A DNA stretch of 64,000 nt from the NCBI GenBank assembly GCA_026627065.1, contig JAPNUO010000004.1:251495-315494 (forward strand), read 5' to 3'. The position numbers and the translations under genes are program-made. This DNA is from Bacillota bacterium. Its GTDB lineage: Bacteria; Bacillota; Sulfobacillia; Sulfobacillales; Sulfobacillaceae. Shown here piece by piece: positions 16,999 through 26,618 of the stretch. The notes under the pieces are model-generated. The model saw nothing but the letters and a program-made list of their open reading frames with translations, did no database searches and was not told where the DNA came from. How positions within the stretch are numbered: position 1 is the first letter of the stretch; each line of letters opens with the position of its first letter.

Positions 16999-18212
16999 AG
17001 GGATACCTTGTGCGCATCCTCGGCGGGTGGCGTCAGGTCCGTCTTCGCGGACAGCAGTTAGAACGGCTGGTGGAATACTTTCTCGACGACGGATTTGAAA
17101 TGTGGCAACTGACGCGCGACCGCGAGGGATTCTCCGCTCAGGTGACCGAGCGCGGCTATCAGGCGCTCGTCGCGCGAGCGGCCGACTTGGGCATCGACGT
17201 CGTCACGGTGCGGGCTGGAGGCCTCCCTATGCGTTGGCGAGAAGTACGGCGGCGGCCGTTTTTGCTGGCAGGGCTCCTGACGTGGTGGCTCATGGTCTCC
17301 TATGCGATGTCCCATGTCTGGGTGGTCAACGTCGACGCGCCGGGCCTATCCTCTTCGGAGGCGCAGGCGCTGGTGAGCGCCGCGCGGCGGGCAGGCTTGA
17401 CGGTCGGCGTCCTCCGAAATCACCTGGATATTCCCCAAGTCCGACGGCGCATGCTCAACCAGTTGCCGCAATTTAGCTGGATTGGCGTTCGTCTCAAGGG
17501 CATGGTGGCCATGATTGAGGCGGTGCCCTTGGTCGTGCGTCCCCCGGATCACCTGCCCAGTCGCTTGGTGGCGTCCAAGAGCGGTCGGGTGACAGCTGTG
17601 GACGTCTATATGGGCGCGAGCGAGGTTGCGCCGGGCGAATTTGTCAAAGCGGGCCAGACCCTGATTCAGGGGGTCATTATTGCCAAGCCCCCCGGCGCGG
17701 GCGACGAGACGGGAGAGGCTCCCGAAGCCCATGTCCTGACGCCGGCGGAAGGACAAGTCATGGCCGACGTCACATATCGGGTGAGCGTCGCGCAACCCCT
17801 CGTCCAGCGGGAAGAAGAACGCACGGGCCGCATTTTTATCCGACACTTTGTGGTCTTCGACCAGAATGCGATTTGGCCGGTCCCTACGTTATCCGCGGTG
17901 CCCTTTCGCGCCTATGCGGAGGAAAAAATTCGCGAGCCGCTGAGGTTTGCGGGAGTCGACCTCCCAATCGAACTGATTTCCGTGGTATATAATGAAATCG
18001 TGGCAAAATCCGTGCAGTTGACGCCACGTCAGGCGCGGATGCTCGCCGAAGCGCGAGCGTTGGAGGAGATGCGCCGAATGGTGCCCCGCGATGCGACACG
18101 CGTTCGGCAATCTGTGACTGTCGAGTCTGGGAAGCAGGGCGTTCGTGCGACGATGGTGTGGGTGATGAATGAGAATATTGCCAAGCCCCCTCCGGGGCAA
18201 TCTGGAAGTTAA
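16995..18212 (+). CDS. yqfD: Sporulation protein YqfD (SpoIV-like membrane protein)
   Basis: 405 residues. One hydrophobic segment (about residues 90-115, FLLAGLLTWWLMVSYAMSHVW) separates a cytoplasmic N-terminus from a large external domain. The family is mother-cell specific and needed for normal sporulation, mechanism unknown. It starts inside the yqfC stop (ATGA). A TonB-like periplasmic repeat is not seen. Its stop lies 13 nt before the preferred start of phoH, so yqfC, yqfD and phoH are likely one transcript. Confidence 0.9.
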   Translation: MKGYLVRILGGWRQVRLRGQQLERLVEYFLDDGFEMWQLTRDREGFSAQVTERGYQALVARAADLGIDVVTVRAGGLPMRWREVRRRPFLLAGLLTWWLMVSYAMSHVWVVNVDAPGLSSSEAQALVSAARRAGLTVGVLRNHLDIPQVRRRMLNQLPQFSWIGVRLKGMVAMIEAVPLVVRPPDHLPSRLVASKSGRVTAVDVYMGASEVAPGEFVKAGQTLIQGVIIAKPPGAGDETGEAPEAHVLTPAEGQVMADVTYRVSVAQPLVQREEERTGRIFIRHFVVFDQNAIWPVPTLSAVPFRAYAEEKIREPLRFAGVDLPIELISVVYNEIVAKSVQLTPRQARMLAEARALEEMRRMVPRDATRVRQSVTVESGKQGVRATMVWVMNENIAKPPPGQSGS

Positions 18213-18225
18213 AGGGGGGCGCTAT

Positions 18226-19203
18226 TTGCCTCAAAGTCAGTGGGTGATTCAGGATAACCAGGCGGCCACCTTGTTAATGGGGCGCGGCGACGAATTGTTG
18301 GAAACCTTGGAAAAAGCATTGCACGTCAAACTGACTGCGCGGGGCAATGTTATTGCCATTCAAGGCGCCGGGGCAGATCAGGATCGCACGCGAGAAGTGC
18401 TGGATCTTTTAGCGGAATGGGTCTATGCGGGCCAGCCCATTCGTCCCAATGTGGTGGAATCGGCTATTCGCGCCGTGCTGGAGGGTGCCCAGCGTCAATT
18501 TTTGCATCTCCTGACGGAAAACATCTATACGACCAGCAGTGGACGCGTCGTGCGGCCCCGCACTCTGGGCCAGCAAGTGTATGTCGATGCCATGCGCCAG
18601 CGTCCATTGGTGTTTGGCATCGGGCCGGCCGGAACCGGGAAGACATACTTGGCCATGGCCATGGCGGTTAATGCACTGAAAACCCACGAAGTCGAACGCA
18701 TTGTCCTGACGCGCCCGGCGGTCGAAGCAGGCGAGAAGCTAGGGTTTCTGCCGGGGGCTCTAGAGGAAAAGGTCGACCCGTATCTTCGCCCGCTTTACGA
18801 TGCCCTGTACGACTTATTGGGCGCGGAAGCGGTGGACAAATACCGAGAGCGCGGAAACATCGAAGTCGCCCCCCTCGCTTACATGCGCGGGCGCACTTTA
18901 AGCCACAGTTTTATTATTCTCGACGAAGCTCAGAATGCGACCTACGAGCAGATGAAAATGGCGCTGACCCGCATTGGCGAGGGAGCCAAGATGGTTGTGA
19001 CGGGGGATGAGACTCAGGTCGACCTGGGGCCGCGCCAGCGCTCGGGCCTCCGTTTGGCCGCGCGGATCTTGGACGGGGTGGACGGTGTCCAAGTCGTGCG
19101 CCTGACCGACCAAGATGTGGTACGCCACCCCTTAGTGACGCGCATTATCCAAGCCTACCAGCGTTACGAGGCAGATTCTTCAGAGACTGTCGAGGGGCCC
19201 TGA
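18226..19203 (+). CDS. phoH: PhoH-like ATPase
   Basis: 325 residues. P-loop GPAGTGKTYLAM and Walker B SFIILDEAQNAT are intact; the N-terminal KH-like part precedes the ATPase. PhoH family proteins are linked to RNA metabolism, often next to the RNase YbeY, as here two genes downstream. TTG at 18226 is chosen because AAAGGGGGG lies 5-7 nt upstream; an ATG at 18169 would overlap yqfD by 44 nt and has no ribosome site. Confidence 0.93.
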   Translation: MPQSQWVIQDNQAATLLMGRGDELLETLEKALHVKLTARGNVIAIQGAGADQDRTREVLDLLAEWVYAGQPIRPNVVESAIRAVLEGAQRQFLHLLTENIYTTSSGRVVRPRTLGQQVYVDAMRQRPLVFGIGPAGTGKTYLAMAMAVNALKTHEVERIVLTRPAVEAGEKLGFLPGALEEKVDPYLRPLYDALYDLLGAEAVDKYRERGNIEVAPLAYMRGRTLSHSFIILDEAQNATYEQMKMALTRIGEGAKMVVTGDETQVDLGPRQRSGLRLAARILDGVDGVQVVRLTDQDVVRHPLVTRIIQAYQRYEADSSETVEGP

Positions 19204-19272
19204 GGGAAGAGCCGCGGTCGGTTGCGTTGCGGAGGACCGCGTGCGTATGATGAGGGCGAAAGGAATGGTGCC

Positions 19273-19350
19273 ATGTCGCGCAGCCAAATCACGAGTGGGG
19301 TGGGGGGACGTGACGGATCGCGCCCCGGCCAGGGCAAGGAGACAGACTGA
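19273..19350 (+). CDS. Possible 25-codon ORF coupled to pgpH
   Basis: A short reading frame starts at ATG 19273 (AAAGGAATGG upstream) and ends in TGA that overlaps the pgpH ATG by one base (TGATG). The peptide is basic-polar (MSRSQITSGVGGRDG...) with no recognisable family. Such overlap is typical of translational coupling. It may equally be chance; a weak promoter-like pair (TTGCGT 19222, TATGAT 19246, 18-nt spacer) lies just upstream. Confidence 0.3.
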   Translation: MSRSQITSGVGGRDGSRPGQGKETD

Positions 19351-21548
19351 TGAGTAAGGCTCCCGTGGAGGGAGGATGGCAACTCCGTCTTAAACAGCAG
19401 TACCCGCGCTTACGCGATGGCTATTATGTGCAGTTAGGCATCGCCGGACTGGTGTGGCTTTGCATTGTGGCCATTTTTACCGTGACCTTGTTTTCCCACC
19501 GCGTGAATTTGGCGGCGGGGGATTTGGCTCCGCGGACGATTGTTGCGCCTTATGGCGTGATTGATTTTGCGAAGACGGCTCAGGCCCGCAAGGAGGCCAT
19601 GGATGCGGTCTCTCCGGTGTACACCACCAATCCGAGCATTTTGACCCAGCAAAAGCAAAAGGCGATGAATGACTACGCCTATATCCTGGCGTTAAGTGAA
19701 GATACCGCCGCCCCGTTGGCGGAACGAGAGGCCGCGCTTCAGGCGGCCATTCCCATTGGATTGCCGGACGCCATCTGGGGCACCGTGTTGACGCTCGATC
19801 CGACCACGCTGGCCCAACTGCAGCAGGATACCCTGGTGACCTTGTCGTCCGTCATGGGGAACAACAACGAGATTCGGGATAATCCCGTCGGAATTCAAGA
19901 GGCGCGAGGGTTTGTGGACAAACTGACGCGGCAGGAAACGACCTCGCCCGCGCTTCGACTGTTTTTGACCTCCTTGACTCAGTCGCTGGTGGTGCCCAAT
20001 GCTTTTTTGAACCAAGCGGCGACCAATGCGCAGCGGGCGGCAGCGGCCGCGCGGGTGCCGCTGGTGAAGATTCTCAAAGGCGAAGTTGTGGTCCAGCAGG
20101 GGCAAGTGGTGACACCGGCCGATATCGAAATGCTTCGGCAAATGGGCCTCCTGGACCAGGGCCTAGACCTAGGGCCTGTGCTGGGGTCCATGATTTTCGT
20201 GACCAGCGTCATGGTTCTCGTCGGCGGCTATTTTTGGTTCTTGCGGCGCCAGCTGCTGAATTCGCGCCGCATCGTGGCCATGACCGGACTGGTGCTGGTG
20301 GTGGCCACCGCCTTAGCCGATTTGCTGAGCGGCGTGCCTGGATTAAGCTACCTCGTCGTGCCGACCGCGGCCATCATCATCACCGCGCTGGTCGACGCGG
20401 GGCTGGGTGTGGTCATGGCCGGGGTGTTGTCCTTGGCGGTAGCAGTCCTCACCAGCGCCGATTTGAGCGTGGCGTTGGTGTCCTTCTTTGGCGGTGTGGC
20501 GGGAGTGTTTGGTACCAGCCGGTTATCCCAGCGTTATGACATTTTGCGCGCCGGGCTCTTGGTGGGGGTTGTCAACCTGCTGGCCTTGCTGGGCCAAGAT
20601 GTCATGGAAGGTGCCAGCCTGCTTCAGGCTCAGGTCTGGCAGTACTTAGTCTGGGCCTTGGTGGACGGCCTGTTTGCCTCGATTTTGGCCATGGGGTCGA
20701 TCCCGCTGCTGGAAGGGCCCCTCGGCGTGGTGACGGCAATGAAGCTCATTGAGCTCTCCAACCCCAACCAGCCGCTGTTGAGAAAGTTGCTGGTCGAAGC
20801 GCCGGGGACCTATCACCATAGCATTATGGTGGGGAACCTGGCGGAAGCGGCGACGGAAGCGGTGGGCGGCAACTCGCTGTTGGCGCGGGTGGGCGCGTAT
20901 TATCATGACATTGGCAAATCCAAGCGCCCCTACTTTTTTGTCGATAATCAGTTCGGCGCCGAAAATCCGCATGACCGCTTGGCCCCCACGCTGTCCGCGC
21001 TGATCATTGCCTCTCATGTGCGCGACGGGGTGGAATTGGCACGCCAGTACCACGTGCCGGAGCCCATTGTCAACTTTATTCGCGAGCACCACGGCACCAG
21101 CCTCATCCGATATTTCTACCAAAAGGCCGTCGATCAGGATACGGGGGAGGGCGTGGATGAGCGGGATTTTCGCTATGACGGCCCGCGCCCCCAATCCAAA
21201 GAGACCGCCATCGTGATGCTGGCCGATGCCAGCGAGGCGACCGTGCGCACGTTGAAAAATCCGTCGCCGCCGGTGATTGAAGAGGTGGTGCGGCGGCTGA
21301 TCAAAGAGCGGCTGGAAGACGGACAGCTTGACGAGTCCAATCTCACCTTAAAAGAGTTGGACGTGATTGCGCGGACATTTACGCGGGTGTTGACGGGCGT
21401 CTTCCACCAGCGCATTGAGTATCCTGACCGCGTGATTAAAGAAATGGAAAGGAGCCATCAACATGGACATCGCGGTGGAAAGCCAGCCCGCATGGTGCGC
21501 CGAGTGGGAGCCGATCGTTCGCCGGGTAGTCCACGCCGCCCTGGTTAA
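19350..21548 (+). CDS. pgpH: Cyclic-di-AMP phosphodiesterase PgpH (7TM-HD)
   Basis: 732 residues. An N-terminal membrane helix (about 28-50), an extracellular 7TMR-HDED domain (about 55-270), a cluster of membrane helices (about 285-465) and a cytoplasmic HD domain. Metal-binding residues are visible in YHHSIMVGNLA, YYHDIGK, ASHVRDGVELA and FIREHHGT. PgpH degrades c-di-AMP, the messenger for potassium and osmotic balance. AAGGAG precedes the ATG. The reading frame runs 86 nt past the ybeY start, giving a basic Gly/Pro/Arg tail (residues about 700-732) that is not part of the HD domain. Confidence 0.93.
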   Translation: MSKAPVEGGWQLRLKQQYPRLRDGYYVQLGIAGLVWLCIVAIFTVTLFSHRVNLAAGDLAPRTIVAPYGVIDFAKTAQARKEAMDAVSPVYTTNPSILTQQKQKAMNDYAYILALSEDTAAPLAEREAALQAAIPIGLPDAIWGTVLTLDPTTLAQLQQDTLVTLSSVMGNNNEIRDNPVGIQEARGFVDKLTRQETTSPALRLFLTSLTQSLVVPNAFLNQAATNAQRAAAAARVPLVKILKGEVVVQQGQVVTPADIEMLRQMGLLDQGLDLGPVLGSMIFVTSVMVLVGGYFWFLRRQLLNSRRIVAMTGLVLVVATALADLLSGVPGLSYLVVPTAAIIITALVDAGLGVVMAGVLSLAVAVLTSADLSVALVSFFGGVAGVFGTSRLSQRYDILRAGLLVGVVNLLALLGQDVMEGASLLQAQVWQYLVWALVDGLFASILAMGSIPLLEGPLGVVTAMKLIELSNPNQPLLRKLLVEAPGTYHHSIMVGNLAEAATEAVGGNSLLARVGAYYHDIGKSKRPYFFVDNQFGAENPHDRLAPTLSALIIASHVRDGVELARQYHVPEPIVNFIREHHGTSLIRYFYQKAVDQDTGEGVDERDFRYDGPRPQSKETAIVMLADASEATVRTLKNPSPPVIEEVVRRLIKERLEDGQLDESNLTLKELDVIARTFTRVLTGVFHQRIEYPDRVIKEMERSHQHGHRGGKPARMVRRVGADRSPGSPRRPG

Positions 21549-21909
21549 TTTAGGCGAAGAGGGCGACGTGTCCGTGTTGTTGACCGACGACGCCACCATT
21601 CAAAGCCTGAATCGCCAATACCGCGGGATGGACAAGCCAACCGATGTCTTGTCGTTTAGCCAGTTGGAGGGCGACGAGTTGGCGGCCCCGCAGCGCCTCA
21701 TTGGCGATGTGGTCATCTCTGTGGAACGCGCGCGAGATCAGGCCCAAGAATACGGACACAGTGTGGCCCGCGAGATCGGGTTTTTGACCGTACATGGGGT
21801 GTTGCACCTCCTGGGGTGGGACCACGAAGAGCCGCAAGAGGAAGCCGCGATGATGGCCAAAACAGAGGAAATTTTGCGTTCGGTGGGGCTCACGCGTGAA
21901 GCCCCGTAA
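21463..21909 (+). CDS. ybeY: Endoribonuclease YbeY (rRNA maturation factor)
   Basis: 148 residues. The zinc motif VHGVLHLLGWDHEE (HGxxHLxGxDH) is perfect. YbeY processes the 3' end of 16S rRNA and takes part in ribosome quality control. AAAGGAG lies 8 nt before ATG 21463. It overlaps pgpH by 86 nt and dgkA by 14 nt, so expression is tightly coupled within the phoH-pgpH-ybeY-dgkA run. Confidence 0.95.
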   Translation: MDIAVESQPAWCAEWEPIVRRVVHAALVNLGEEGDVSVLLTDDATIQSLNRQYRGMDKPTDVLSFSQLEGDELAAPQRLIGDVVISVERARDQAQEYGHSVAREIGFLTVHGVLHLLGWDHEEPQEEAAMMAKTEEILRSVGLTREAP

Positions 21910-22408
21910 CAATTTTTGGGCGGCCTTCGGTTACGCTGGGCGGGGCATCTGGTATGCGTTGAGGCGACAACGCAATTTGCGGGTTCACGTGAGTGTGGCC
22001 ATGGCGGTCGTTTGGCTGGCCTGGGTGGGCCATGCGAGCCGCTGGCAATGGAGCGCCTTGACGCTGGCGATGGCGCTAGTGCTCAGTTTAGAACTGATGA
22101 ACACGGCAGTTGAGGCGGTGGTCGATTTGGCAAGTCCGACGTTTCACGTGTTGGCCAAGGCAGCCAAGGATGCCTCAGCCGGCGCGGTGCTGGTCAGTGC
22201 TGGCGCGTCCGTGGTCATCGGCCTTCTCGTGTTTCTCCCGCAATTGGGACATTTTGGGCAAGATTTTATGGTACGATGGCATGAGACCCCCTGGCTGGTA
22301 GGAGGGGTGATGGCGGCTATGGCGGCGGCTTATGCCGTCTTGTGGGGTAAGGTGCCCTTACGTCAGGCACATGAAGGAGGCCAGAACCGTTTCGGTGAGA
22401 CACCTTGA
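21896..22408 (+). CDS. dgkA: Diacylglycerol/undecaprenol kinase DgkA
   Basis: 170 residues, longer than the usual 120-130. The signature ELMNTAVEAVVDL lies in the second of three family membrane helices (residues about 30-115). In Gram-positive bacteria the enzyme phosphorylates undecaprenol to recycle the wall carrier lipid. The C-terminal extension (residues 120-170) adds a fourth hydrophobic segment and a hydrophilic tail. GTG at 21896 sits inside the ybeY end. Confidence 0.9.
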   Translation: MKPRNNFWAAFGYAGRGIWYALRRQRNLRVHVSVAMAVVWLAWVGHASRWQWSALTLAMALVLSLELMNTAVEAVVDLASPTFHVLAKAAKDASAGAVLVSAGASVVIGLLVFLPQLGHFGQDFMVRWHETPWLVGGVMAAMAAAYAVLWGKVPLRQAHEGGQNRFGETP

Positions 22409-23657
22409 ATGGATCCCCATTGCGGCACTCATCGCTGTGGTGGGCGTTTCGGCGTTGTACTCCATGGCGGAAACGGCGATGATGGCCCTGTCGCGCGGCA
22501 GATTGCGGAGTCTAGGGGACAATCCGGATGCGACGCTCTTAACGCGGCTCTTAAAAGATCCTAACCGAATGTTAGGAACGGTGTTGGTGGGCAACAATCT
22601 TGCCAACATTTTGGCGTCGACGCTGGCAACTGCGCTGTTTCTTCACTATTTTGGCAGCTCAGGAGTGCTCTTGTCGACCGTGGTCATGACCCTTTTTATT
22701 TTATTGGCTGCCGAAATTACGCCCAAAACGTATGCGTCCCACAATGCGGATCGGGTGGCCTTGAGCCTGGCGCCGCTGGTGGCGCTGTCGGCCAAGGTCT
22801 TCTATCCTGTCGTGCAGGTGTTGACCTGGGTGGGGGTGAACGTGATTCGTCTTTTAGGTGGCAAGGCGGAGGGCGGTCGCCTCATGACCGAGGAAGAGTT
22901 GCGGACGTTGGTCGAGGTAGGCGAGGAGCAGGGCATTTTAGAGGCGAACGAACGCGAAATGATTCAAGGGGTGTTTGACTTCGGCGATACGATTGTGCGG
23001 GAGGTCATGGTGCCGCGCATCGATGTCCAGGCCCTGCCGGAGACCGCCACGCTGGGGGAGGTCTGGGATGCCTTAGTGCAATGGGGGCATTCTCGGATTC
23101 CTATCTACCGCAATACCATCGACGACATTACCGGCGTGGTTTATGCTCGCGACATCCTCGCCTATGGGCGGGAAAAGCCGTTGGACACGCCCGCGAAGGA
23201 GCTTGCCCGTCCTATCTCGTTCGTGCCGGAAACGAAGAAGATTGACAGCTTGTTTGCCGATTTCCGGCGGCAACGCACTCAAATTGCCGTAGTGATGGAT
23301 GAGTATGGCGGTACCGCTGGCATTGTCACCATTGAAGATCTTCTGGAAGAAATTGTCGGAGAAATTCAAGACGAGTATGATGCGGAAGAAGAAGTTCCGC
23401 TCAAGGAATTGGGACCGAACGTGGTCGAGGTGACTGGCCTGTATGCGCTCGACGAGTTAAACGAGCGCTTTGATCTCAATCTGCGCCACGAAGATTTTGA
23501 TACCGTGGGAGGATTGGTGCTGCACCTTTTGGGGCGGGTTCCGGTAGAAGGCGAGGTCGTCCGGGTGGACAACGTGGAAATTACCGTGGCCCAAGTCGAA
23601 GGACGCCGGGTGGCTCGGGCGATTGTGCGGGTCCTCGATTCGCAGGAGGCGGAATAG
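22371..23657 (+). CDS. HlyC/CorC-family CBS-domain membrane protein
   Basis: About 428 residues with DUF21/CNNM membrane part (residues about 10-170), a pair of CBS domains (about 205-330, starting at VMVPRIDVQALP) and the C-terminal CorC_HlyC domain. Related proteins are implicated in magnesium or cobalt efflux. Start is uncertain: ATG at 22371 overlaps dgkA by 38 nt; GTG at 22395 lies 15 nt after an AAGGAGG run. This gene is commonly found in the ybeY-dgkA-era cluster of Firmicutes. Confidence 0.88.
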   Translation: MKEARTVSVRHLEWIPIAALIAVVGVSALYSMAETAMMALSRGRLRSLGDNPDATLLTRLLKDPNRMLGTVLVGNNLANILASTLATALFLHYFGSSGVLLSTVVMTLFILLAAEITPKTYASHNADRVALSLAPLVALSAKVFYPVVQVLTWVGVNVIRLLGGKAEGGRLMTEEELRTLVEVGEEQGILEANEREMIQGVFDFGDTIVREVMVPRIDVQALPETATLGEVWDALVQWGHSRIPIYRNTIDDITGVVYARDILAYGREKPLDTPAKELARPISFVPETKKIDSLFADFRRQRTQIAVVMDEYGGTAGIVTIEDLLEEIVGEIQDEYDAEEEVPLKELGPNVVEVTGLYALDELNERFDLNLRHEDFDTVGGLVLHLLGRVPVEGEVVRVDNVEITVAQVEGRRVARAIVRVLDSQEAE

Positions 23658-23707
23658 GAGATTCTGCGGTGACGGGCCGAAAAAATGGACATTTCTAAGG
23701 TGGGGTT

Positions 23708-24106
23708 ATGGACTACGAGTTGATTGAGCGGGCGCGGGAAGCGCAACAGCGTGCGTACGCGCCGTATTCCCACTTTCCGGTGGGAGCGGCGTTGCGGACT
23801 GAAGATGGGGCGATTGTCGTCGGTGTTAACGTGGAAAACGCCAGTTATCCTCTGGGCTGTTGTGCCGAGCGGGTGGCGGTGTACAGTGCAGTGGCCCAAG
23901 GGTTTCGGCGGTTTGTGCGCATTGCCGTGGTGGGGCCGGGACCCGGCCTCATCACGCCGTGCGGAGGGTGTCGGCAAGTCCTGCGGGAATTTGGCGACAT
24001 GGACGTGCTGATGGCCGACGCCCAGGGCACAAGCGAGCCCAAGATCATGCGGCTGACCGATCTTTTGCCCTTCGGCTTTGGCAAGGGGGACCTCAATGGC
24101 TTATAA
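23708..24106 (+). CDS. cdd: Cytidine deaminase
   Basis: 132 residues, homotetrameric type. The zinc and catalytic motifs CAERVAV and PCGGCRQVL are intact, as is the substrate stretch NVENASYPLG. It converts cytidine and deoxycytidine to uridine and deoxyuridine in pyrimidine salvage. AAGGTGGGG precedes the ATG. It overlaps era by 11 nt; cdd-era is the B. subtilis order. Confidence 0.96.
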   Translation: MDYELIERAREAQQRAYAPYSHFPVGAALRTEDGAIVVGVNVENASYPLGCCAERVAVYSAVAQGFRRFVRIAVVGPGPGLITPCGGCRQVLREFGDMDVLMADAQGTSEPKIMRLTDLLPFGFGKGDLNGL

Positions 24107-24986
24107 ATCGGGGTTTGTCGCGTTAGTGGGGCGTCCCAACGTGGGAAAGTCGACGCTGCTCAATGCCTTGCTCGGTAGCAAGGTTGCCATTGCGACGCCC
24201 AAACCGCAGACCACGCGAAACCGCATCGTGGGCATTTTACACCGGCCTCAGGCGCAGCTGATCTTGGTCGATACCCCAGGGGTGCATCGCGCCCAACATA
24301 AACTGGGGGAGGAAATGAACCGGACGGCCCGGCTGAGCGCACAGGATGCGGATTTGTTATGGCACCTGGTCGATCTGAGCCGGGCGCCCAACGAAGAGGA
24401 TCAATGGGTGGCCGATCTGTGTCGGCGGAGCGGGATTCCCACCTGGTTGGTGATGAACAAGGCGGACCTGGTGAGCGACGTTCAGGCGCGCAGCGAACCC
24501 TACCGGGCTCTGATGCCGTACCAAGACGCGTTCGTCATTTCTGCCGCCCAAGAGACGGGCCTTCAACGCCTTGTCGAGGCGGCGCTGGATGCGCTGCCGG
24601 AGGGGGTTCCCTACTATCCTCCGGAAATGGTGACCGATCAGAGCGAGGATTTCTACGTGGGGGAGATCATCCGGGAAAAGGTGCTGGAGTTGACGCGCGA
24701 AGAGGTGCCTTATTCGATCGCTGTCATCGTGGAAGAGCGCGTCCCCCGGCGTCCCGATCTGACGTATATTCGAGCCACCATATTGGTGGAGCGGGATGGC
24801 CAAAAGGCGATCCTTATCGGCCAGGGCGGGCGGATGTTAAAGGAAATTGGTCAGCGCGCGCGGCAGGATTTGGAGGCCTATTACGGCCATCAAGTCTTTT
24901 TGGAGCTGTGGGTTAAGACGCGGGAGCGCTGGCGCGATCAAGAGGCGTGGCTGCGGCGCCTCGGGTATACGCCGTCGGAGCCGTAG
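24096..24986 (+). CDS. era: GTPase Era
   Basis: 296 residues: GTPase domain with GRPNVGKST, DTPG and NKAD motifs, then a KH domain with LIGQGGRMLKEIG. Era binds the 3' end of 16S rRNA and assists 30S assembly, and functionally pairs with YbeY upstream. ATG at 24096 has AAGGGGG 7 nt before it; the earlier in-frame start at 24078 lies deep in cdd without a ribosome site. Confidence 0.96.
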   Translation: MAYKSGFVALVGRPNVGKSTLLNALLGSKVAIATPKPQTTRNRIVGILHRPQAQLILVDTPGVHRAQHKLGEEMNRTARLSAQDADLLWHLVDLSRAPNEEDQWVADLCRRSGIPTWLVMNKADLVSDVQARSEPYRALMPYQDAFVISAAQETGLQRLVEAALDALPEGVPYYPPEMVTDQSEDFYVGEIIREKVLELTREEVPYSIAVIVEERVPRRPDLTYIRATILVERDGQKAILIGQGGRMLKEIGQRARQDLEAYYGHQVFLELWVKTRERWRDQEAWLRRLGYTPSEP

Positions 24987-24988
24987 CT

Positions 24989-25777
24989 GTGGCAAGCTAC
25001 CGCGACGATGTGTTGGTGCTCAAACGCCGCCCCTATCGCGACCACGACGCGCTGCTGACGCTTTTTAGCCGCCAGCACGGCAAGATCGCGGCGGTCGCGA
25101 AGGGGGTGCGGCGTCCTCAGCACAAAATGGCGGGTGCCTTGCAGCCGTTAAGCTGGAGCGAGGTGGCGCTCTACCACGGACGGTCGACCCTCGACACTGT
25201 CACCGAGGCTCAGTTGCGGCAAGGCTATTGGCGGATCGCAGAGGAGTTGGAGCGCTTCAGTTGGGCGCTGGTGCTGGTGGATGTCCTAGACCAGCTGTGG
25301 CCCGAGCGCGAACCGTCGCCCACCAGTTTTGACTGGATGGCAGGGGCCATGGAGGCGTTGCATGCCGGGCGATCCCCGAGCAGCGTGGGGCTGGCCGCCG
25401 GCTTTCGTTTGTTGTCCATCGCCGGGTTTTTGCCCGACATGGAGCGGTGCAGCGCGTGCGAGACAGCATTGACGGCAGGGCCGGTGACAATGGATGTTGC
25501 CGACGGACAGGTGCTGTGTCCGGCGTGCGGCGTGTCTCAGGGCGCCGCTCAGCGCATTCGTCTTGGCAGCCTGCGTAGTTTACAATATTGGCTGAAGGAC
25601 CAACCCCAACGCCTGGGACGGGCGGTGGTGACGGGGCCGATGAAAGGAGAATTGCAGCACCTCTTTTTTCAGTACGTTCTTCACGTGACCGCCAAACCGC
25701 TGAAGTCGTATCAGTTCTTGCAAAATCTTGACCGTATGGCGCACGGTCCTGAAGGTGGGAAGCACACTGACTATTGA
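24989..25777 (+). CDS. recO: DNA repair protein RecO
   Basis: 262 residues: N-terminal OB fold (1-80), helical centre and a zinc site with CSACETAL and CPACG (about residues 152-190). RecO loads RecA with RecR during recombinational repair. GTG at 24989, two nt after the era stop, is chosen because the protein then aligns with the family start ([14 protein letters not shown]). The end overlaps the likely glyQ start. Confidence 0.94.
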   Translation: MASYRDDVLVLKRRPYRDHDALLTLFSRQHGKIAAVAKGVRRPQHKMAGALQPLSWSEVALYHGRSTLDTVTEAQLRQGYWRIAEELERFSWALVLVDVLDQLWPEREPSPTSFDWMAGAMEALHAGRSPSSVGLAAGFRLLSIAGFLPDMERCSACETALTAGPVTMDVADGQVLCPACGVSQGAAQRIRLGSLRSLQYWLKDQPQRLGRAVVTGPMKGELQHLFFQYVLHVTAKPLKSYQFLQNLDRMAHGPEGGKHTDY

Positions 25778-26618
25778 GGAAGTCATATTGACCTTGAAGC
25801 AATATTGGCGCGCCCAAGGCGTGCTCATTGCCGAGCCGTACGACGTGGAGATGGGGGCTGGCACCATGAGCCCGCTGACCTTTTTTCGCACGCTGGGGCC
25901 AGATCCTTGGCAGGTGGGCTATGTGCAGCCGAGCCGCCGGCCGGTGGACGGTCGTTATGGCGATAATCCTAACCGGTTGTATCAGCATCACCAATTCCAG
26001 GTGATCTTGAAGCCGGCTCCTGACGAGGTGGTGGAGCTTTACCTCAAAAGTTTGGAAAGCTTGGGACTGGACCGCCGTCAGCACGATGTGCGGTTCGTCG
26101 AAGACAATTGGGAGCAGCCGAGCATTGGCGCCTGGGGATTGGGCTGGGAGGTCTGGCTGGACGGGATGGAGATTAGCCAGTTTACCTATTTCCAGCAAAT
26201 GGGAGGCCAAGAGTGTCGGCCCGTGTCCGTGGAATTGACCTATGGCATCGAGCGCCTTACCAGTTATCTCGCGGGAAAGGAAGACGTGTGGTCGGTCGAA
26301 TGGGCGCCGGGCATCAGCTATCGTGCGCTGTTTGGGCGGGCGGAATACGAGCAGTCGGTCTACAGCTTTGAGGCGGCCGATCCGGAGGTCCTCCAGCATT
26401 TATTTGAGGTGTATGAACGGGAAAGCCAGCGACTGTTCTCCCTGGGGCTGGAGCGCCCCGGCTACGAGTATTTGCTCAAGGCATCGCATGTGTTTAACAC
26501 CTTAGATGCCCGCGGGGCGATTTCCGTGCTGCAGCGCCAAGCCTATGTCGGGCGGCTTCGGCAATTGGCCCGGCAGGCTGCCCAAGTCTACCTGGAAAGG
26601 ACGTCGACCCATGTCTAA
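25755..26618 (+). CDS. glyQ: Glycyl-tRNA synthetase alpha subunit
   Basis: About 287 residues. Class II synthetase alpha chain of the alpha2-beta2 bacterial enzyme; motifs [23 protein letters not shown] and the [13 protein letters not shown] block are diagnostic. Start codon is uncertain because the family begins near [16 protein letters not shown] at 25755, CTG at 25767 (after AAGGTGGGAAG) and TTG at 25728 are all in frame. No T-box leader is possible here since the start lies within recO. Confidence 0.93.
   Translation: MGSTLTIEEVILTLKQYWRAQGVLIAEPYDVEMGAGTMSPLTFFRTLGPDPWQVGYVQPSRRPVDGRYGDNPNRLYQHHQFQVILKPAPDEVVELYLKSLESLGLDRRQHDVRFVEDNWEQPSIGAWGLGWEVWLDGMEISQFTYFQQMGGQECRPVSVELTYGIERLTSYLAGKEDVWSVEWAPGISYRALFGRAEYEQSVYSFEAADPEVLQHLFEVYERESQRLFSLGLERPGYEYLLKASHVFNTLDARGAISVLQRQAYVGRLRQLARQAAQVYLERTSTHV

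Noticed and set aside
25680-25790. T-box leader for glyQ-glyS
   Set aside because: The glyQ start lies inside recO, so there is no room and no T-box sequence.
25257-26399. 380-codon open frame on the minus strand
   Set aside because: Antisense to recO and glyQ; low-complexity composition and no motif.
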